Shown piece by piece: positions 7,324 to 15,822 of a stretch of DNA of 38,052 nt (its first letter is position 1; each line of letters starts with the position of its first letter). The translations under genes and the position numbers were made by a program. The DNA lies in the NCBI GenBank assembly GCA_017857245.1, contig JAFMDO010000009.1:1-38052 (forward strand), given 5' to 3'. A model generated the notes under the pieces. The model had not been told where the DNA came from. It ran no database searches and saw only the letters and a list, made by a program, of their open reading frames with translations. Source of the stretch: Pontimonas sp. Its GTDB lineage: Bacteria; Actinomycetota; Actinomycetes; Actinomycetales; Microbacteriaceae.

Positions 7324-7672
7324 CAGTTGGGGCCTTTCAATTCTGTGGTCACGGTGACGGGCACCACGAACGCTCAGGAGAAATCTTTAGTCCGTGCGGG
7401 CGCAGGCTGCGAAGTCCGCAACCTTTGCCCTTCCTTTGGCAGCGCACCATATTCTTCTCCAGGCTTTGGGTCCCTTTTTGTTCGTCTCAGACGCGCGAAC
7501 CTGGGGAAAATAGCCCGCTTCACCGCAGTGCTCCGCTTTTATCCCCCGGTGCTGATTTGGCACGTGACTGTTCGCGGCACGACAAAATCAAGAGTGGGGA
7601 AAGTCAGGAATCAGAGGCTTCGAGCGCAGAGAAAAGAGGCACAACGAGTACTCCGAGTGAATCACGCCAGCT
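7324..7672. other. Intergenic region upstream of the interrupted lipoprotein frame
   Basis: This is a 349-base stretch between the 3' end of the dehydrogenase gene and the start of the lipoprotein frame, both on the minus strand. The only site I can support is the GAAAGG ribosome binding site (plus-strand CCTTTC at 7333-7338) before ATG 7323. Plus-strand open frames here give Arg/Ser-rich translations without family features. TAAAGA on the minus strand, roughly 60 bases upstream of the ATG, is a possible -10 element. Confidence 0.4.
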
Positions 7673-8707
7673 CTACAAGGACTCGTTGACGGCGCAACTT
7701 GCGGCCAACAGAGCAGAGCGTTCATCATTTTCAATTTCCTCATTAATGGCCATGGACCAGCCCATTGTGTCCGCTACGACGGGCACGGCAAGCGGGCCGG
7801 TAAGGCCACCCATCTCACCCGCCAAAACTATCTGGGCCGGAATTACTACTTGGTGCCCGTGTGCGAGAAATTCCACTACGTCGACCACGGCGTGGGCAGT
7901 TGCAAGCTCAGTGGTGCGGCCCGCTGTGAAGTGGGTAAAGAAGGGCTTAACCGCTGCGCGGATGTCCGGGGGGTGACCCTCAATGAACTCGTAGGCACCG
8001 GCGACGTCTTCGGCATAAACCAATTTCAGCATTTCACTTCTGGCCGCCCGTATTTCCTCGGGCAGTTGCGCCAATTTGCGTCCCTCGCGCGCAACTCCAA
8101 CAACGTCAGCCAGCATCTGATCACTCACGCCGCGAGCGCTGATGCGACTCCAAATGGGGACCAAGTGGTCACCGTGCTGTCCCCACATCTGGGCAGATAC
8201 TGCTGGCCGGCGCAGGCCGAGGTCGCGCGCTAGTTCACGCCTGAACCTGAGCGAGTCTGACCACGCGGCTGCCCCTATGACCCGTTGGCGCGGTAGCCAT
8301 TGAGTGAAAGCTTGCACCGCCAATTCGATGGGGTTTGATTGCACAACCACAGTGACCGGGTTCGGCATTTGCCCGACAGCTGATGCTGCGGCTTCAAATA
8401 TTTTTCGGTTGGTTTCAGCAAGTGCCGCACGATCTTTAGTTTCCCTTGTCACGGTCGCGCCGGCCATCATCACCACTAAATCGGCACCGGAGGTGGCTAC
8501 GTCGGTCCCAATTACGACTTTTGGCGCTTTATCAGCGAAGGCATCCTGAAGGTCCGCACGCAACCCCCAGAGCTCGGATTGGTGGGGCCCACCTTCGTGA
8601 CCTATGAGGTGAAGCGTTGCGGTCTCGGGGAGCAGCGCCCGCTCCAGCAGCTGCGCAGCCACTTGTCGGCCACAACTGCCAGTAGCCCCCAAGATTGCGA
8701 TGTTCAC
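7673..8707 (-). CDS. Lactate/malate dehydrogenase-family protein
   Basis: This 344-residue NAD-dependent 2-hydroxyacid dehydrogenase homologue has an N-terminal dinucleotide loop GATGSCG (residues 7-13), VVMMAGATVTRE (about 79-90), SNPIEL (125-130), SDSLRFR (151-157, substrate and proton-relay side chains) and GQHGD containing the catalytic His179. The expected reaction is interconversion of a 2-hydroxy acid and a 2-oxo acid using NAD(H). The loop residues do not let me choose malate over lactate, and the sequence is divergent enough that it could use another substrate. The start is GTG 8707, with TAGGGT ending six bases upstream, so a leaderless mRNA is likely. It appears to be monocistronic. 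Confidence 0.8.
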   Translation of the reverse strand: MNIAILGATGSCGRQVAAQLLERALLPETATLHLIGHEGGPHQSELWGLRADLQDAFADKAPKVVIGTDVATSGADLVVMMAGATVTRETKDRAALAETNRKIFEAAASAVGQMPNPVTVVVQSNPIELAVQAFTQWLPRQRVIGAAAWSDSLRFRRELARDLGLRRPAVSAQMWGQHGDHLVPIWSRISARGVSDQMLADVVGVAREGRKLAQLPEEIRAARSEMLKLVYAEDVAGAYEFIEGHPPDIRAAVKPFFTHFTAGRTTELATAHAVVDVVEFLAHGHQVVIPAQIVLAGEMGGLTGPLAVPVVADTMGWSMAINEEIENDERSALLAASCAVNESL

Positions 8708-8713
8708 TGCCCA

Positions 8714-8719
8714 ACCCTA
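8714..8719 (-). promoter_or_regulatory. -10 element TAGGGT of the dehydrogenase gene (leaderless)
   Basis: TAGGGT, six bases (TGGGCA), then GTG 8707. It shows the same geometry as the other leaderless starts in the window. Confidence 0.55.
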
Positions 8720-8866
8720 CAAGGAAAGCGCGGTGACACATCCGGAGGCTGTGCATCCAAAAAGTCGGTGAGACCTGAAGTATGTTCGGGAAGGGGGCTT
8801 CTGCGCTTCCTCCATTTCTCTTCGGAGAACCCCTCGATATCCGCCGTCACGCTGCTGCTCCGGCCC

Positions 8867-8887
8867 CGGTCGCCCTTTAGGGCACCG
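8867..8887. terminator. Hairpin CGGT-C-GCCC / GGGC-ACCG
   Basis: An eight-pair stem with one bulged C and a TTTA loop lies 99 bases downstream of the stop of the small membrane protein gene (minus strand). There is no T tract, so it may be a terminator helper or an mRNA 3' stabiliser. Confidence 0.35.
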
Positions 8888-8985
8888 ACTGTTTCTCTGC
8901 CTGCGGGGCAAAGCAGCCTGGGATTACCACTTTCGTTCTCTCGGAAAAACGCCGAATCACATGAGGCCGTGCGGCTTTGGCTTTG

Positions 8986-9342
8986 TTACAAAAGAATCAG
9001 GGAAAACCCAACATTCAGGCCGATAACCACAAAGACGCTTATTCCCATCATCAGAGACCAGGGCTGAGACTGAAACCATTCGCTGAACGGAGTCCCTTTC
9101 ACTTCCTCGGGGATGCTCTTGGAGATAAATTTGAGGCGGGTTACCGTCGCGGTGAGGACCGATAACACAAAAATTGAGATTGACACAGACGCAATCAGTA
9201 TCCCGAGACCAGCGCTCTCATCAGATAATGCGCCCGCAATGGGAACCCCCACCCCGAGGATGGCTAGGACCATGGCGCTGCGGGTTGTGAAATGCACTTG
9301 GTCTCGCAAAATACTCGTGTACCACACCATTTTTTCGGACAA
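8986..9342 (-). CDS. Small membrane protein, function unknown
   Basis: This is a 118-residue protein with three hydrophobic segments: about residues 22-40 (AMVLAILGVGVPIAG), 44-65 (GLGILIASVSISIFVLSVL) and 98-118 at the C-terminus. A basic stretch (TRLKFISKSIPEEVKG) lies between the second and third. I do not recognise a family. I chose TTG 9342 because AAGGAG sits nine bases before it. TTG 9378 and ATG 9330 are alternatives, but neither has as good a site. It stands alone, with long spacers on both sides. A regulator-like or accessory membrane role cannot be told from the sequence. Confidence 0.6.
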   Translation of the reverse strand: MSEKMVWYTSILRDQVHFTTRSAMVLAILGVGVPIAGALSDESAGLGILIASVSISIFVLSVLTATVTRLKFISKSIPEEVKGTPFSEWFQSQPWSLMMGISVFVVIGLNVGFSLILL

Positions 9343-9817
9343 ACCGACCAGCTCCTTATTTTTCCAGGCGAAAGGCAACGCTACAGGGCCTAATTTTTTG
9401 GGGATTATTCGAAAATCCTTTGCCCAACCTGACAGAGCCTAACAGCCCACTTCATTCGCACACATGGCCGATTGCGCTCACCCGTGGTGCTGATGTCAGT
9501 GGGTACTTCAGTCACCAGCAGGGTGTTCCTGACATCTCCTGACTCTCCGTGGTGCCTCAACTTTCCCAAAATCGGGAAAAATAGCTCGTTTCAGGCGTTT
9601 TAGGTAACTACGGCTCAGTTGCTGAGCGGTTCGAATCAATTTGGGCGCCGCCGGGGGTATTGCCATCGGCTAATGGGTGGTGCGTTTCGTGTTGTCGGCG
9701 CATTCGTAGAGTTCGTTCGCCTCCGCGGGCTCACACGATTCTGCTTTCCGAGGCTGCAACCGCTCAGAGGACAGAGTAGAGTGCACTGCATATTCAGATA
9801 ATCGAAAGGTTGTCCCA
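9343..9817. other. Intergenic region with two hairpins
   Basis: This is a 475-base divergent spacer between the small membrane protein and the propeller lipoprotein, with no gene I can support. It has two clean inverted repeats: TTTCCC (9562-9567) with GGGAAA (9574-9579), and GCTCAG (9613-9618) with CTGAGC (9622-9627) around a TTG loop. The sequence GGTTCGAATC just after the second is like a tRNA T-loop but lacks a pairing stem. Near the right end, TAGAGT (9776-9781) or GATAAT are possible -10 elements for the lipoprotein gene, which has a GAAAGG ribosome binding site. Confidence 0.4.
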
Positions 9818-10792
9818 ATGCTGAAAGCCTCCTCGATAGCGCTTTCCGCGTCACTGTTCCTTGCTCTTCTCGGAGGGTGCCAAGCAACGGACCCAGGTCT
9901 TGAAGCACCAATCCCCGTCGCTACCGAAGACTCACCCCAGGTGGAGGCAGTCGCGAATGCTTTCACCTTTGAGTTGGGTTCCAGTATCGGAATTGAGGGA
10001 GTTTCTCCTGAGTTGATAGCGCTTCCCGAGGGTGGGTATCTCTTGTTTGTGACCGGCCTCGGAGAAGACAGGGTCTATCGCTCCGATGACGCAATCACCT
10101 TTGCCCCTGAGCCGAGTGTGCAGGTTCCTATGGGGAGTGATTACTCGCTTCTCCAAAAACCCGATGGAACCTGGTTGCTTTACTACGTGATGATGGAAGG
10201 TGCGCCGGGTGAACCGGGTGAACCGGGCGAACCGATGGATCCAGCCACGGCGAAGAAGGCCGTAATGGTGTCTGCCTCACAGGACCTGCGAACCTTCGCG
10301 CAGGGCTCATCCACTGGGATTAGTCAACAGACTGCGGACCGTGCCTGGGGCGTCCCTGACACATATATCGGACCCGATGGAACATATCGAATGATGTGGG
10401 TTGACAAAGCAGTAGGCCAAAACTGGGAGGTGTTGCGCACCGCATCATCTTCCGATGGGCTTTCTTTCACCGCTGATGAGGACTTTGTGATTTCGGATGG
10501 TTATGTGGACCCATTCATGATGAGAGCCGAGGAAGGTGACTGGCTTTTGCTGTTATCGACCACACCGGGGAGGCTTCCGCAAAAGATTTTTGTGGCAACA
10601 TCGCCAGATGGCATCACGTGGGATATTCCAAAATCACCACTCCTAGAAGCATCGGATCGAAACTATCTCGACCCTACTGCTGTTGAAACCTCTGAAGGGG
10701 TGTGGCAGGTGATTTTAAGTACGGTGCCGCTGGCCGACGCACTATCCGGACCCTACGAGTACGTCTCGGGTGTTTTCACCGAAACTCCCTAA
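9818..10792 (+). CDS. Lipoprotein with sialidase/GH43-like beta-propeller repeats
   Basis: This 324-residue predicted lipoprotein has a signal peptide ending in the lipobox LLGGC (Cys21), so it is probably anchored on the outer face of the membrane. The mature part has repeated strand-turn motifs of the S-x-D-G-x-x-F/W type (YRSDDAITF, VSASQDLRTF, SSSDGLSF, TSPDGITW) typical of sialidase, BNR or GH43-like propellers. A short collagen-like run (GAPGEPGEPGEP) sits near residues 128-139. I see no catalytic triad I can name with confidence, so sugar binding or a structural role is as likely as glycosidase activity. The start is ATG 9818 with GAAAGG upstream. It converges on another propeller lipoprotein, and the pairing suggests related cell-surface roles. 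Confidence 0.7.
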   Translation: MLKASSIALSASLFLALLGGCQATDPGLEAPIPVATEDSPQVEAVANAFTFELGSSIGIEGVSPELIALPEGGYLLFVTGLGEDRVYRSDDAITFAPEPSVQVPMGSDYSLLQKPDGTWLLYYVMMEGAPGEPGEPGEPMDPATAKKAVMVSASQDLRTFAQGSSTGISQQTADRAWGVPDTYIGPDGTYRMMWVDKAVGQNWEVLRTASSSDGLSFTADEDFVISDGYVDPFMMRAEEGDWLLLLSTTPGRLPQKIFVATSPDGITWDIPKSPLLEASDRNYLDPTAVETSEGVWQVILSTVPLADALSGPYEYVSGVFTETP

Positions 10793-10861
10793 GCCAAATC
10801 ACCGCTGGGCCGCGCTCACGGGAAGGGGCACTGGCGCACATTCTTGAGAGCGGAATAGAAG

Positions 10862-10878
10862 CTCCTCAACACGAGGAG
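10862..10878. terminator. Hairpin CTCCTC / GAGGAG between convergent lipoprotein genes
   Basis: CTCCTC (10862-10867) pairs with GAGGAG (10873-10878) around AACAC, in the 99-base gap between two convergent genes. It has no T tract, so it is a weak candidate for bidirectional termination. Confidence 0.3.
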
Positions 10879-10891
10879 TCCGCAAGGGAGG

Positions 10892-13105
10892 CTAACCCCC
10901 GTAGGCAAGAATCCGATTGGAGAACTTGAACTCTCCGACGTAGAGGTTTCCTGCGACTACCTCCACAGAGGCAGGAAAATAGAGTCCGTCAGCGGTAGTT
11001 TGCGGCCGATCACCTATCTCGCCGCCGATGATGCTAGCCGGTTCCTTGCCCGCTTGAGCATCGGCGAGGCTATCCCAAAGCTGGACGCGGTGAAAAGACG
11101 TGTCCGCAACCGCGAAACCAAAGGGTAAGAATTTTGCTTGTTGAGGGAGATTTGCTCGTATTGGCAGGGTTTGAGGACTGCCCCCGGCCTTGATGTCGGC
11201 CGTGAGCACCGCTGCACCCTCCTTGGGCGCGATGACTAAAACGCCATCTTTCATGTCGAGCCGGCCAGGGCCTTGAATCGAGTATGACCTGACGGGTTCA
11301 CCCGACTCATCTGGCAGTCCTTCGAAGACAGAAACCGTATTGGTTTGGCCATCGGAAATAGCGAGGTAAGTGCCGTCGTAGGCGACACCCTTAAGGTCCG
11401 AGAGCACCACGCTGCCGAGACTGCCCCGGTAAACGCTGGTGGGCAGGTCTCCGGGTGCAAAATTTTCCCATATAGCGAGGGAGTCTCGCCCGGCAATGAT
11501 GAGAGTGCCATCAGCGAACGTGTTATCCCAGGCTGGGAATCCCGTGAGGTAAATGTAGTCCGCTCCGGCGCCGTCTTCTCCTGGTGCCTCGTTCCACATA
11601 TATATTCGACGGTCATAGTCGCTCGTGGCCACGAGGGCGCCATTCGCGTTGACAAGCACAGGATTTTGAATGAATCCATCTCTCAGCAGAGTGGACACAT
11701 CAGGATCGGCATCAAAAACGGAGAAATCGGGAACTTTTCCGACAACGTCATCGGGGAGAGAGGTCCACCCCGTGACTCGGTTTCCGTTGTATTCGATGAA
11801 GTAGATTGCCTCCTCGGTGATGACGACGTCCCCTCCGTCGCCACCTAAGTAGCTGTGCGAGGTTGTGCTCATCAATGCCACGGTGTTTCTTACCTCTGAT
11901 TGAGCCGAGGGTTGCGAAGGATTCTGCGGTTGCGGGTCACCAGGTTGAGGGTCTCCCGGGGTGGGGGGTTCCCCTGGTGAGGCCGGGCCAGGCTGGTCTC
12001 CCTCTGGAGGAGGCCCACTCATTTCAGCGCCGGTTTGAAACTTACTCATCGCGGTTTGGTTGTCGGAAGGAAAATCTGGCCAATAGTGGGCATCTTGACC
12101 CCCGGCAGCGAGGGCAATCAGACCGTCGGGTCCGACATCACCCTGGTACCAATCCCAGATACATCCATCGGGATCACCGATAGGGAGACGATTGACCCAT
12201 ATGTGGGACTGCCGATTACGGTTTCCTAGCGCTTCGCCCCAACACTCTGCCTGGGATCCGTTCTCGTCACCGATAAGAAAGTTTGTTCCATCCGAGGTGA
12301 TGTTCCTCGGTGTGCCCACTCCTTGGGGTTTAGAAGTAAACGTTGGTCGGGAGTTTCCATCCAGCGGGAATGAATCCCACACCAAAATCGCTCCTCGCCT
12401 GGTATCCGTCACCACCAGGTTGGTGCCATCAGACCAAATTCCCCATGGCCATCCTTCCGCGTCACCCATCCCCGCGAAATCGATGGCAAAGTCGGCTTCA
12501 GCACCGTTTTCTGTCGGCACACTGCGATAGACCAGGATGCGGCCGTTCTCTGTGTCGGCGATCAAGAGTTTCCCATCAGGGGTCATCTCTACTGCGCCAG
12601 GCCAGTTCAAATCGGCCATTCCCGAACCTGGTGTTGTGTCGGTGAAGTTTGGCTGCCCCACTACTACGTCAGGTTCCGCGGGACCGGTCGGAAGGGTCGC
12701 AAAGATCAGGACTCGGTTGTTGAATCGGTCTGCCACGGCAAGGTGCTTTCCATCGGAAGCCCCGGACGCGGGGTGATTAAGTGTTGTTCCCGACTGTGTG
12801 GCGCCCACACCGTAGACCGAGAGGCCAAAATCTGCTGAGGTGGACGGGGCGGAGGTGAGCGATCCTGTTGATGCCTGATACGTGGCCGCCATCGGACAGA
12901 CTTCAAAATCGCCATCGTTTACCTGGATGATGTAACCGGCGGCAACCTGATCGCAGAGACCCAGTTCATCAACCTCAAGGGCCGAGTCTTGCGCCTGTTC
13001 AGAAGCGAGATCGTTCTTCCCCTCGACGTTTTCGGCGGTGCAGGCAGAGACAAAGAGCACCGCACTCGCGAAAACAACAAGAAGCCGCTGAGAAAGCCTC
13101 ACCAT
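10892..13105 (-). CDS. Large NHL-repeat-like beta-propeller lipoprotein
   Basis: This is a 737-residue predicted surface lipoprotein with a signal peptide ending at the lipobox FVSAC. It has at least five NHL-like repeats of the form L-x-V-A-D-x-x-N-x-R-V-L (LAVADRFNNRVLIF, LLIADTENGRILVY, LVVTDTRRGAILVW, LAISDGQTNTVSVF, and LYVGEFKFSNRILAY at the end). A Pro/Gly/Gln-rich linker (about residues 365-400) splits the repeats into two groups, so two propellers joined by a flexible link are likely. NHL propellers usually bind proteins or polymers; the ligand is unknown. ATG 13105 is preceded by TACACT with a six-base spacer, and an upstream extension of the frame to 13171 lacks a signal sequence, so I reject it. 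It ends in the convergent gap with the other propeller lipoprotein. Confidence 0.75.
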   Translation of the reverse strand: MVRLSQRLLVVFASAVLFVSACTAENVEGKNDLASEQAQDSALEVDELGLCDQVAAGYIIQVNDGDFEVCPMAATYQASTGSLTSAPSTSADFGLSVYGVGATQSGTTLNHPASGASDGKHLAVADRFNNRVLIFATLPTGPAEPDVVVGQPNFTDTTPGSGMADLNWPGAVEMTPDGKLLIADTENGRILVYRSVPTENGAEADFAIDFAGMGDAEGWPWGIWSDGTNLVVTDTRRGAILVWDSFPLDGNSRPTFTSKPQGVGTPRNITSDGTNFLIGDENGSQAECWGEALGNRNRQSHIWVNRLPIGDPDGCIWDWYQGDVGPDGLIALAAGGQDAHYWPDFPSDNQTAMSKFQTGAEMSGPPPEGDQPGPASPGEPPTPGDPQPGDPQPQNPSQPSAQSEVRNTVALMSTTSHSYLGGDGGDVVITEEAIYFIEYNGNRVTGWTSLPDDVVGKVPDFSVFDADPDVSTLLRDGFIQNPVLVNANGALVATSDYDRRIYMWNEAPGEDGAGADYIYLTGFPAWDNTFADGTLIIAGRDSLAIWENFAPGDLPTSVYRGSLGSVVLSDLKGVAYDGTYLAISDGQTNTVSVFEGLPDESGEPVRSYSIQGPGRLDMKDGVLVIAPKEGAAVLTADIKAGGSPQTLPIRANLPQQAKFLPFGFAVADTSFHRVQLWDSLADAQAGKEPASIIGGEIGDRPQTTADGLYFPASVEVVAGNLYVGEFKFSNRILAYGG

Positions 13106-13111
13106 GACCCG

Positions 13112-13117
13112 AGTGTA
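13112..13117 (-). promoter_or_regulatory. -10 element TACACT of the NHL lipoprotein (leaderless)
   Basis: TACACT, six bases (CGGGTC), then ATG 13105. It lies in the 37-base gap after the hydrolase gene, so the lipoprotein can be transcribed on its own. Confidence 0.55.
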
Positions 13118-13142
13118 CCTTCCCACGCGGTCTAGGCGGCGG

Positions 13143-14156
13143 TTATTTGGACTTCCGCAAAGCGCCATCAAAAAAATCGATCAAAGCCGCCGCATAGCGG
13201 TCAGTTTCTCTCAGCATTCCCTCGGTATGGTCTGATCCTTCGAACGTCTCAAGGGTCACGTTAACACCCACTGATTCCGCATAGTCACGAAACTTCACAG
13301 CGCCTTCATACGCGAGGCGCTGGTCGAGGGTTCCATGGAGCAGCAGGAGAGGCCTCTCACCCGCTGCGTCGATTCCCGCGGGAATCGACGTTTTGTTGAG
13401 ATTAATCCCGCGGATTCTGGCGGCAATATCAGCCAGAGTCCACAGGCTTGGCGGAAAACCCTGGAACTCGACTTCTTTCCTGGCCGTTTCCGCGAAGTCG
13501 AAGACCGTGGCTTCCATCGCGAAAGCACTCACGTCTTGTGTCTTTGCCGGGAGAATTGCCGCGGCAATGGCGCCGCCTGAGACCCCGAACATACCAATCT
13601 CTGAGGGATCGAGCCCTTTTTCTGCGGTCAGCCAAGCTGCGACCTCTGCGAAATCGTCAGATTCCTCTTGGCCAGCTGAATGGCGGCCATCCACACAGGT
13701 CGAATTACCGGTATCCCGTTGATCAACCAACAACACGTTGAACCCTGCTTTGGCCAGCATCGCGGAGGGAAGCAGCGCGTTATAGTCTCGCCTAGATGAG
13801 CCATAGCCGTGGGTGACGATCACGGTTTCGTTGGTCATCGGGTAGCCACCTTTAATCCACCATGCTTCGAGAGTGACTCCTTCTGCAACCGAAATCATCA
13901 CCGTTTCTACCGGGATATCAGTGATCCACCAGGCGGAGAGGTCGTAGTCAATCCACTTTGTCCAGCCATCACCGGGGAAGGGCCCATCCTCCGGAGAGTA
14001 AAAGGCAGCAGGTGAGTTGTTCAGGTCGTCGTCATTAATCCCACAGGGGACCGACGTTCCCTCCCGGTACACATAGTCACCAGCTGCTAGCCCACCTGCC
14101 GCCACGAGAGCGACGACCGCAAAGGAAGCAATCTTTAGGGCAGAGCGAATAGACAC
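13143..14156 (-). CDS. Membrane-anchored or secreted alpha/beta hydrolase
   Basis: This 337-residue protein has one N-terminal hydrophobic helix (IASFAVVALVAAGGLAAG), so the enzyme probably faces outside the membrane. Alpha/beta-hydrolase features are the oxyanion loop THGYGSSR, LLVDQRDTGNS, the nucleophile elbow GVSGG, an acid in LHGTLDQR and the catalytic His in GSDHTEG. It resembles the esterase/peptidase-like lineage with an S9-type core; the substrate is unknown. The start is GTG 14156, with TAGCAT ending six bases upstream. It is followed after 37 bases by the NHL lipoprotein on the same strand, so the two could be co-transcribed and may act together at the cell surface (inference). Confidence 0.8.
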   Translation of the reverse strand: MSIRSALKIASFAVVALVAAGGLAAGDYVYREGTSVPCGINDDDLNNSPAAFYSPEDGPFPGDGWTKWIDYDLSAWWITDIPVETVMISVAEGVTLEAWWIKGGYPMTNETVIVTHGYGSSRRDYNALLPSAMLAKAGFNVLLVDQRDTGNSTCVDGRHSAGQEESDDFAEVAAWLTAEKGLDPSEIGMFGVSGGAIAAAILPAKTQDVSAFAMEATVFDFAETARKEVEFQGFPPSLWTLADIAARIRGINLNKTSIPAGIDAAGERPLLLLHGTLDQRLAYEGAVKFRDYAESVGVNVTLETFEGSDHTEGMLRETDRYAAALIDFFDGALRKSK

Positions 14157-14405
14157 CCAAAAATGCTACCAGCTCACTGTCACGTGGTCGCGGACCGCAC
14201 GGGACCTCAACACGTATGTGAGAAGTTGGCGGCGACATCGACTCGTGTAGGTTCCTTTAACTTACCTTTTCCTCTGGCTATGTGGATCTTCACACTCCAG
14301 TGCGTTGTCCGCTCGAAAGGTTGGCCGTGAATACGCCGCATCATCCTGCCGAACTGCGCGACTTGGTCTCTGACTTGGTCAGAACCGATTGTCAGTGGTA
14401 TCCAG
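14157..14405. other. Spacer between hydrolase and alkA with a possible small ORF
   Basis: This 249-base gap holds the hydrolase promoter. On the minus strand a frame ending in TGA at 14207 reads as plausible protein (start perhaps ATG near 14344, about 44 residues, Arg/Lys-rich), but it has no good ribosome binding site and no family features. I do not annotate it as a gene. Confidence 0.25.
14163..14168 (-). promoter_or_regulatory. -10 element TAGCAT of the hydrolase (leaderless)
   Basis: TAGCAT, six bases (TTTTGG), then GTG 14156. Confidence 0.6.
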
Positions 14406-15041
14406 CTAGTTGGTGGGGTTTCCCTGAGCGGCTGCCTTGGGGGTCTTGGGTCTTTCATCCCAAAACTTCCATAAATAGAGGGATGCATACGACCGGTAGG
14501 GTGCCCAGTCGTTGCTGGTTTCCGTGAGGTCAGCGTCCTCGCCAAAGAGGGCCCACAGTGCTTTCCGAAGCCCTAAATCTCCGGGCGACCAAACGTCAGG
14601 GCGCCCCATCCCAAAAATCATGAACATCTCTGCCGTCCACAGCCCAATGCCCTTGACCGCAGTCAAAGATGCTGTGATGTCAGCTTCCGGCATCGTTTCG
14701 AGTGCATGCGGCTCGAGGGAGCCTTGGTGGAAGGCGTCTGCGAGTGCATGGAGGTAAGAAATCTTGGAATAGGAAAGGCCCTGCTCTCTCATTTCTGGTG
14801 GGCCAAGCTCCAATATCCGCTGGGGATTCAACTCTCCAGCCAATGTGCGGAACCGAGCCTCAATAGTGTCGGCGGCTTTGACGGAGAGCTGCTGGCCGAT
14901 GATGGAGGAAACTAAGACATCGAAGTAGAGTTCGGGTGGCTTGGGATCAATAGGTGGCGGAACAAATCGAGAGATGAGGTCGGCCATCACCTCACTTGAT
15001 GCACTCAGGTGTGCTTGTGCTTGAGCGAGATGCTGACCCAT
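14406..15041 (-). CDS. DNA-3-methyladenine glycosylase, AlkA type
   Basis: This 211-residue HhH-GPD-superfamily glycosylase excises alkylated purines from DNA to start base excision repair. The fold is marked by VSSIIGQQLSVKAAD (about 44-58), the helix-hairpin-helix TAVKGIGLWTAEMF (about 127-140) and the catalytic Asp155 in WSPGDLGL. There is no cysteine-rich 4Fe-4S tail, which separates it from Nth/MutY. It lacks the N-terminal AlkA domain of the E. coli protein, as the short actinobacterial forms do. The start is ATG 15041, supported by TAACCT ending six bases upstream. The C-terminus is rich in Pro, Lys and Ala and probably disordered. Confidence 0.88.
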   Translation of the reverse strand: MGQHLAQAQAHLSASSEVMADLISRFVPPPIDPKPPELYFDVLVSSIIGQQLSVKAADTIEARFRTLAGELNPQRILELGPPEMREQGLSYSKISYLHALADAFHQGSLEPHALETMPEADITASLTAVKGIGLWTAEMFMIFGMGRPDVWSPGDLGLRKALWALFGEDADLTETSNDWAPYRSYASLYLWKFWDERPKTPKAAAQGNPTN

Positions 15042-15047
15042 GTCTTC

Positions 15048-15053
15048 AGGTTA
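15048..15053 (-). promoter_or_regulatory. -10 element TAACCT of the AlkA-type gene (leaderless)
   Basis: TAACCT, six bases (GAAGAC), then ATG 15041. Confidence 0.5.
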
Positions 15054-15195
15054 GGGCAGAGCTGTGGTCATCTAGGGCACACCTCTTGCCGCGCCAGAGA
15101 CGAGCCAGGTTGTCAGTTCCACCGCGCACGCAGGGGGCAGATTCTCCAGCATAAGTGCTCGGTAAAACGGTTGTGATGATTCGCGTTTCGGCGGC

Positions 15196-15822
15196 CTATG
15201 TCTGAGATGCCCAGAGTGGCGTGTAATCGTGACCCAGCTTGCGGATGAGAGATCGGAGCGAGGTGGCAGACATCCCGACGACGGCCCAAGGGTCACCCTC
15301 GACTCGCTCGATGAAGGCAGCACCTTTGGCATCCAATGTAAATGCACCGGCGACTTTCAGGGGCTCCCCGGTCGCGACGTAATCATCAATTTCCGCATCG
15401 GTGATATCACCGCGGAAATGAACCGTGGCGTTCGTTACTTCTCCTATTCCTGCGCGGAATGTGCCCCCGGTGTGGTCGATGACCCACAAGCCTGAATGCA
15501 GGATGCCGCGGTGTCCGCGCATTGCCTTCCAGCGAGAAACAGCCACATCGGGATCATGGGGCTTACCCAGGAATTCACCGTCACATTCAAAAACTGAATC
15601 TCCCCCGAGCACCAACCCATCAATTCCTTCGCTCAGCACACTCTCGGCTTTGAGTTGTGCAAGGTGGAGAGCAATTATTGCGGCATCGTGGGGAGGGGCA
15701 AGGGCTGCAACGGCGGCGTCTTCATCAACGGTGGGAGAGATTACCTGTGCCAAAAGCCCAATATCTCGAAGGATTTGGGCTCTGGCGGGAGAGGTGGAGG
15801 CTAAGTAGAGAGTGGGGGTCAC
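15196..15822 (-). CDS. maf: Maf-family nucleoside triphosphate pyrophosphatase
   Basis: This 208-residue Maf-family protein hydrolyses non-canonical or modified nucleoside triphosphates to monophosphates and is linked to cell-division control in some bacteria. The family motifs are LASTSPARAQIL near the start (S-x-S-P-x-R), VLGGDSVF, LGKPHDPDVA, RGHRGILHSG, EPLKVAGAFTLDAKGAAFI and GDPWAVVGM. The start is GTG 15822, which overlaps the stop of the upstream methyltransferase by four bases (GTGA), so translation is probably coupled. The substitutions around the usual TGT..V motif (here HSGLWVID) may alter specificity compared with MafA/YhdE. Confidence 0.9.
   Translation of the reverse strand: MTPTLYLASTSPARAQILRDIGLLAQVISPTVDEDAAVAALAPPHDAAIIALHLAQLKAESVLSEGIDGLVLGGDSVFECDGEFLGKPHDPDVAVSRWKAMRGHRGILHSGLWVIDHTGGTFRAGIGEVTNATVHFRGDITDAEIDDYVATGEPLKVAGAFTLDAKGAAFIERVEGDPWAVVGMSATSLRSLIRKLGHDYTPLWASQT

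Noticed and set aside
7327-7689. Plus-strand 120-codon frame opposite the lipoprotein upstream region
   Set aside because: Arg/Ser-rich translation with no family features; likely a by-product of G+C-rich sequence.
9611-9650. tRNA-like T-loop GGTTCGAATC after a GCTCAG/CTGAGC hairpin
   Set aside because: The bases flanking TTCGAAT do not pair into a T-stem, and there is no acceptor or anticodon arm at the right distance, so this is neither a tRNA nor a convincing attachment site.
10199-10235. Short GGTGAACCGGG repeats inside the propeller lipoprotein gene
   Set aside because: They encode the in-frame GEPGEP run and are too short and few for a CRISPR array or a mobile repeat.
15072-15152. 26-codon minus-strand frame between maf and the AlkA-type gene with G/C-ending codons
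   Set aside because: Too short, no ribosome binding site and no -10 box at the proper distance; coding nature cannot be supported.
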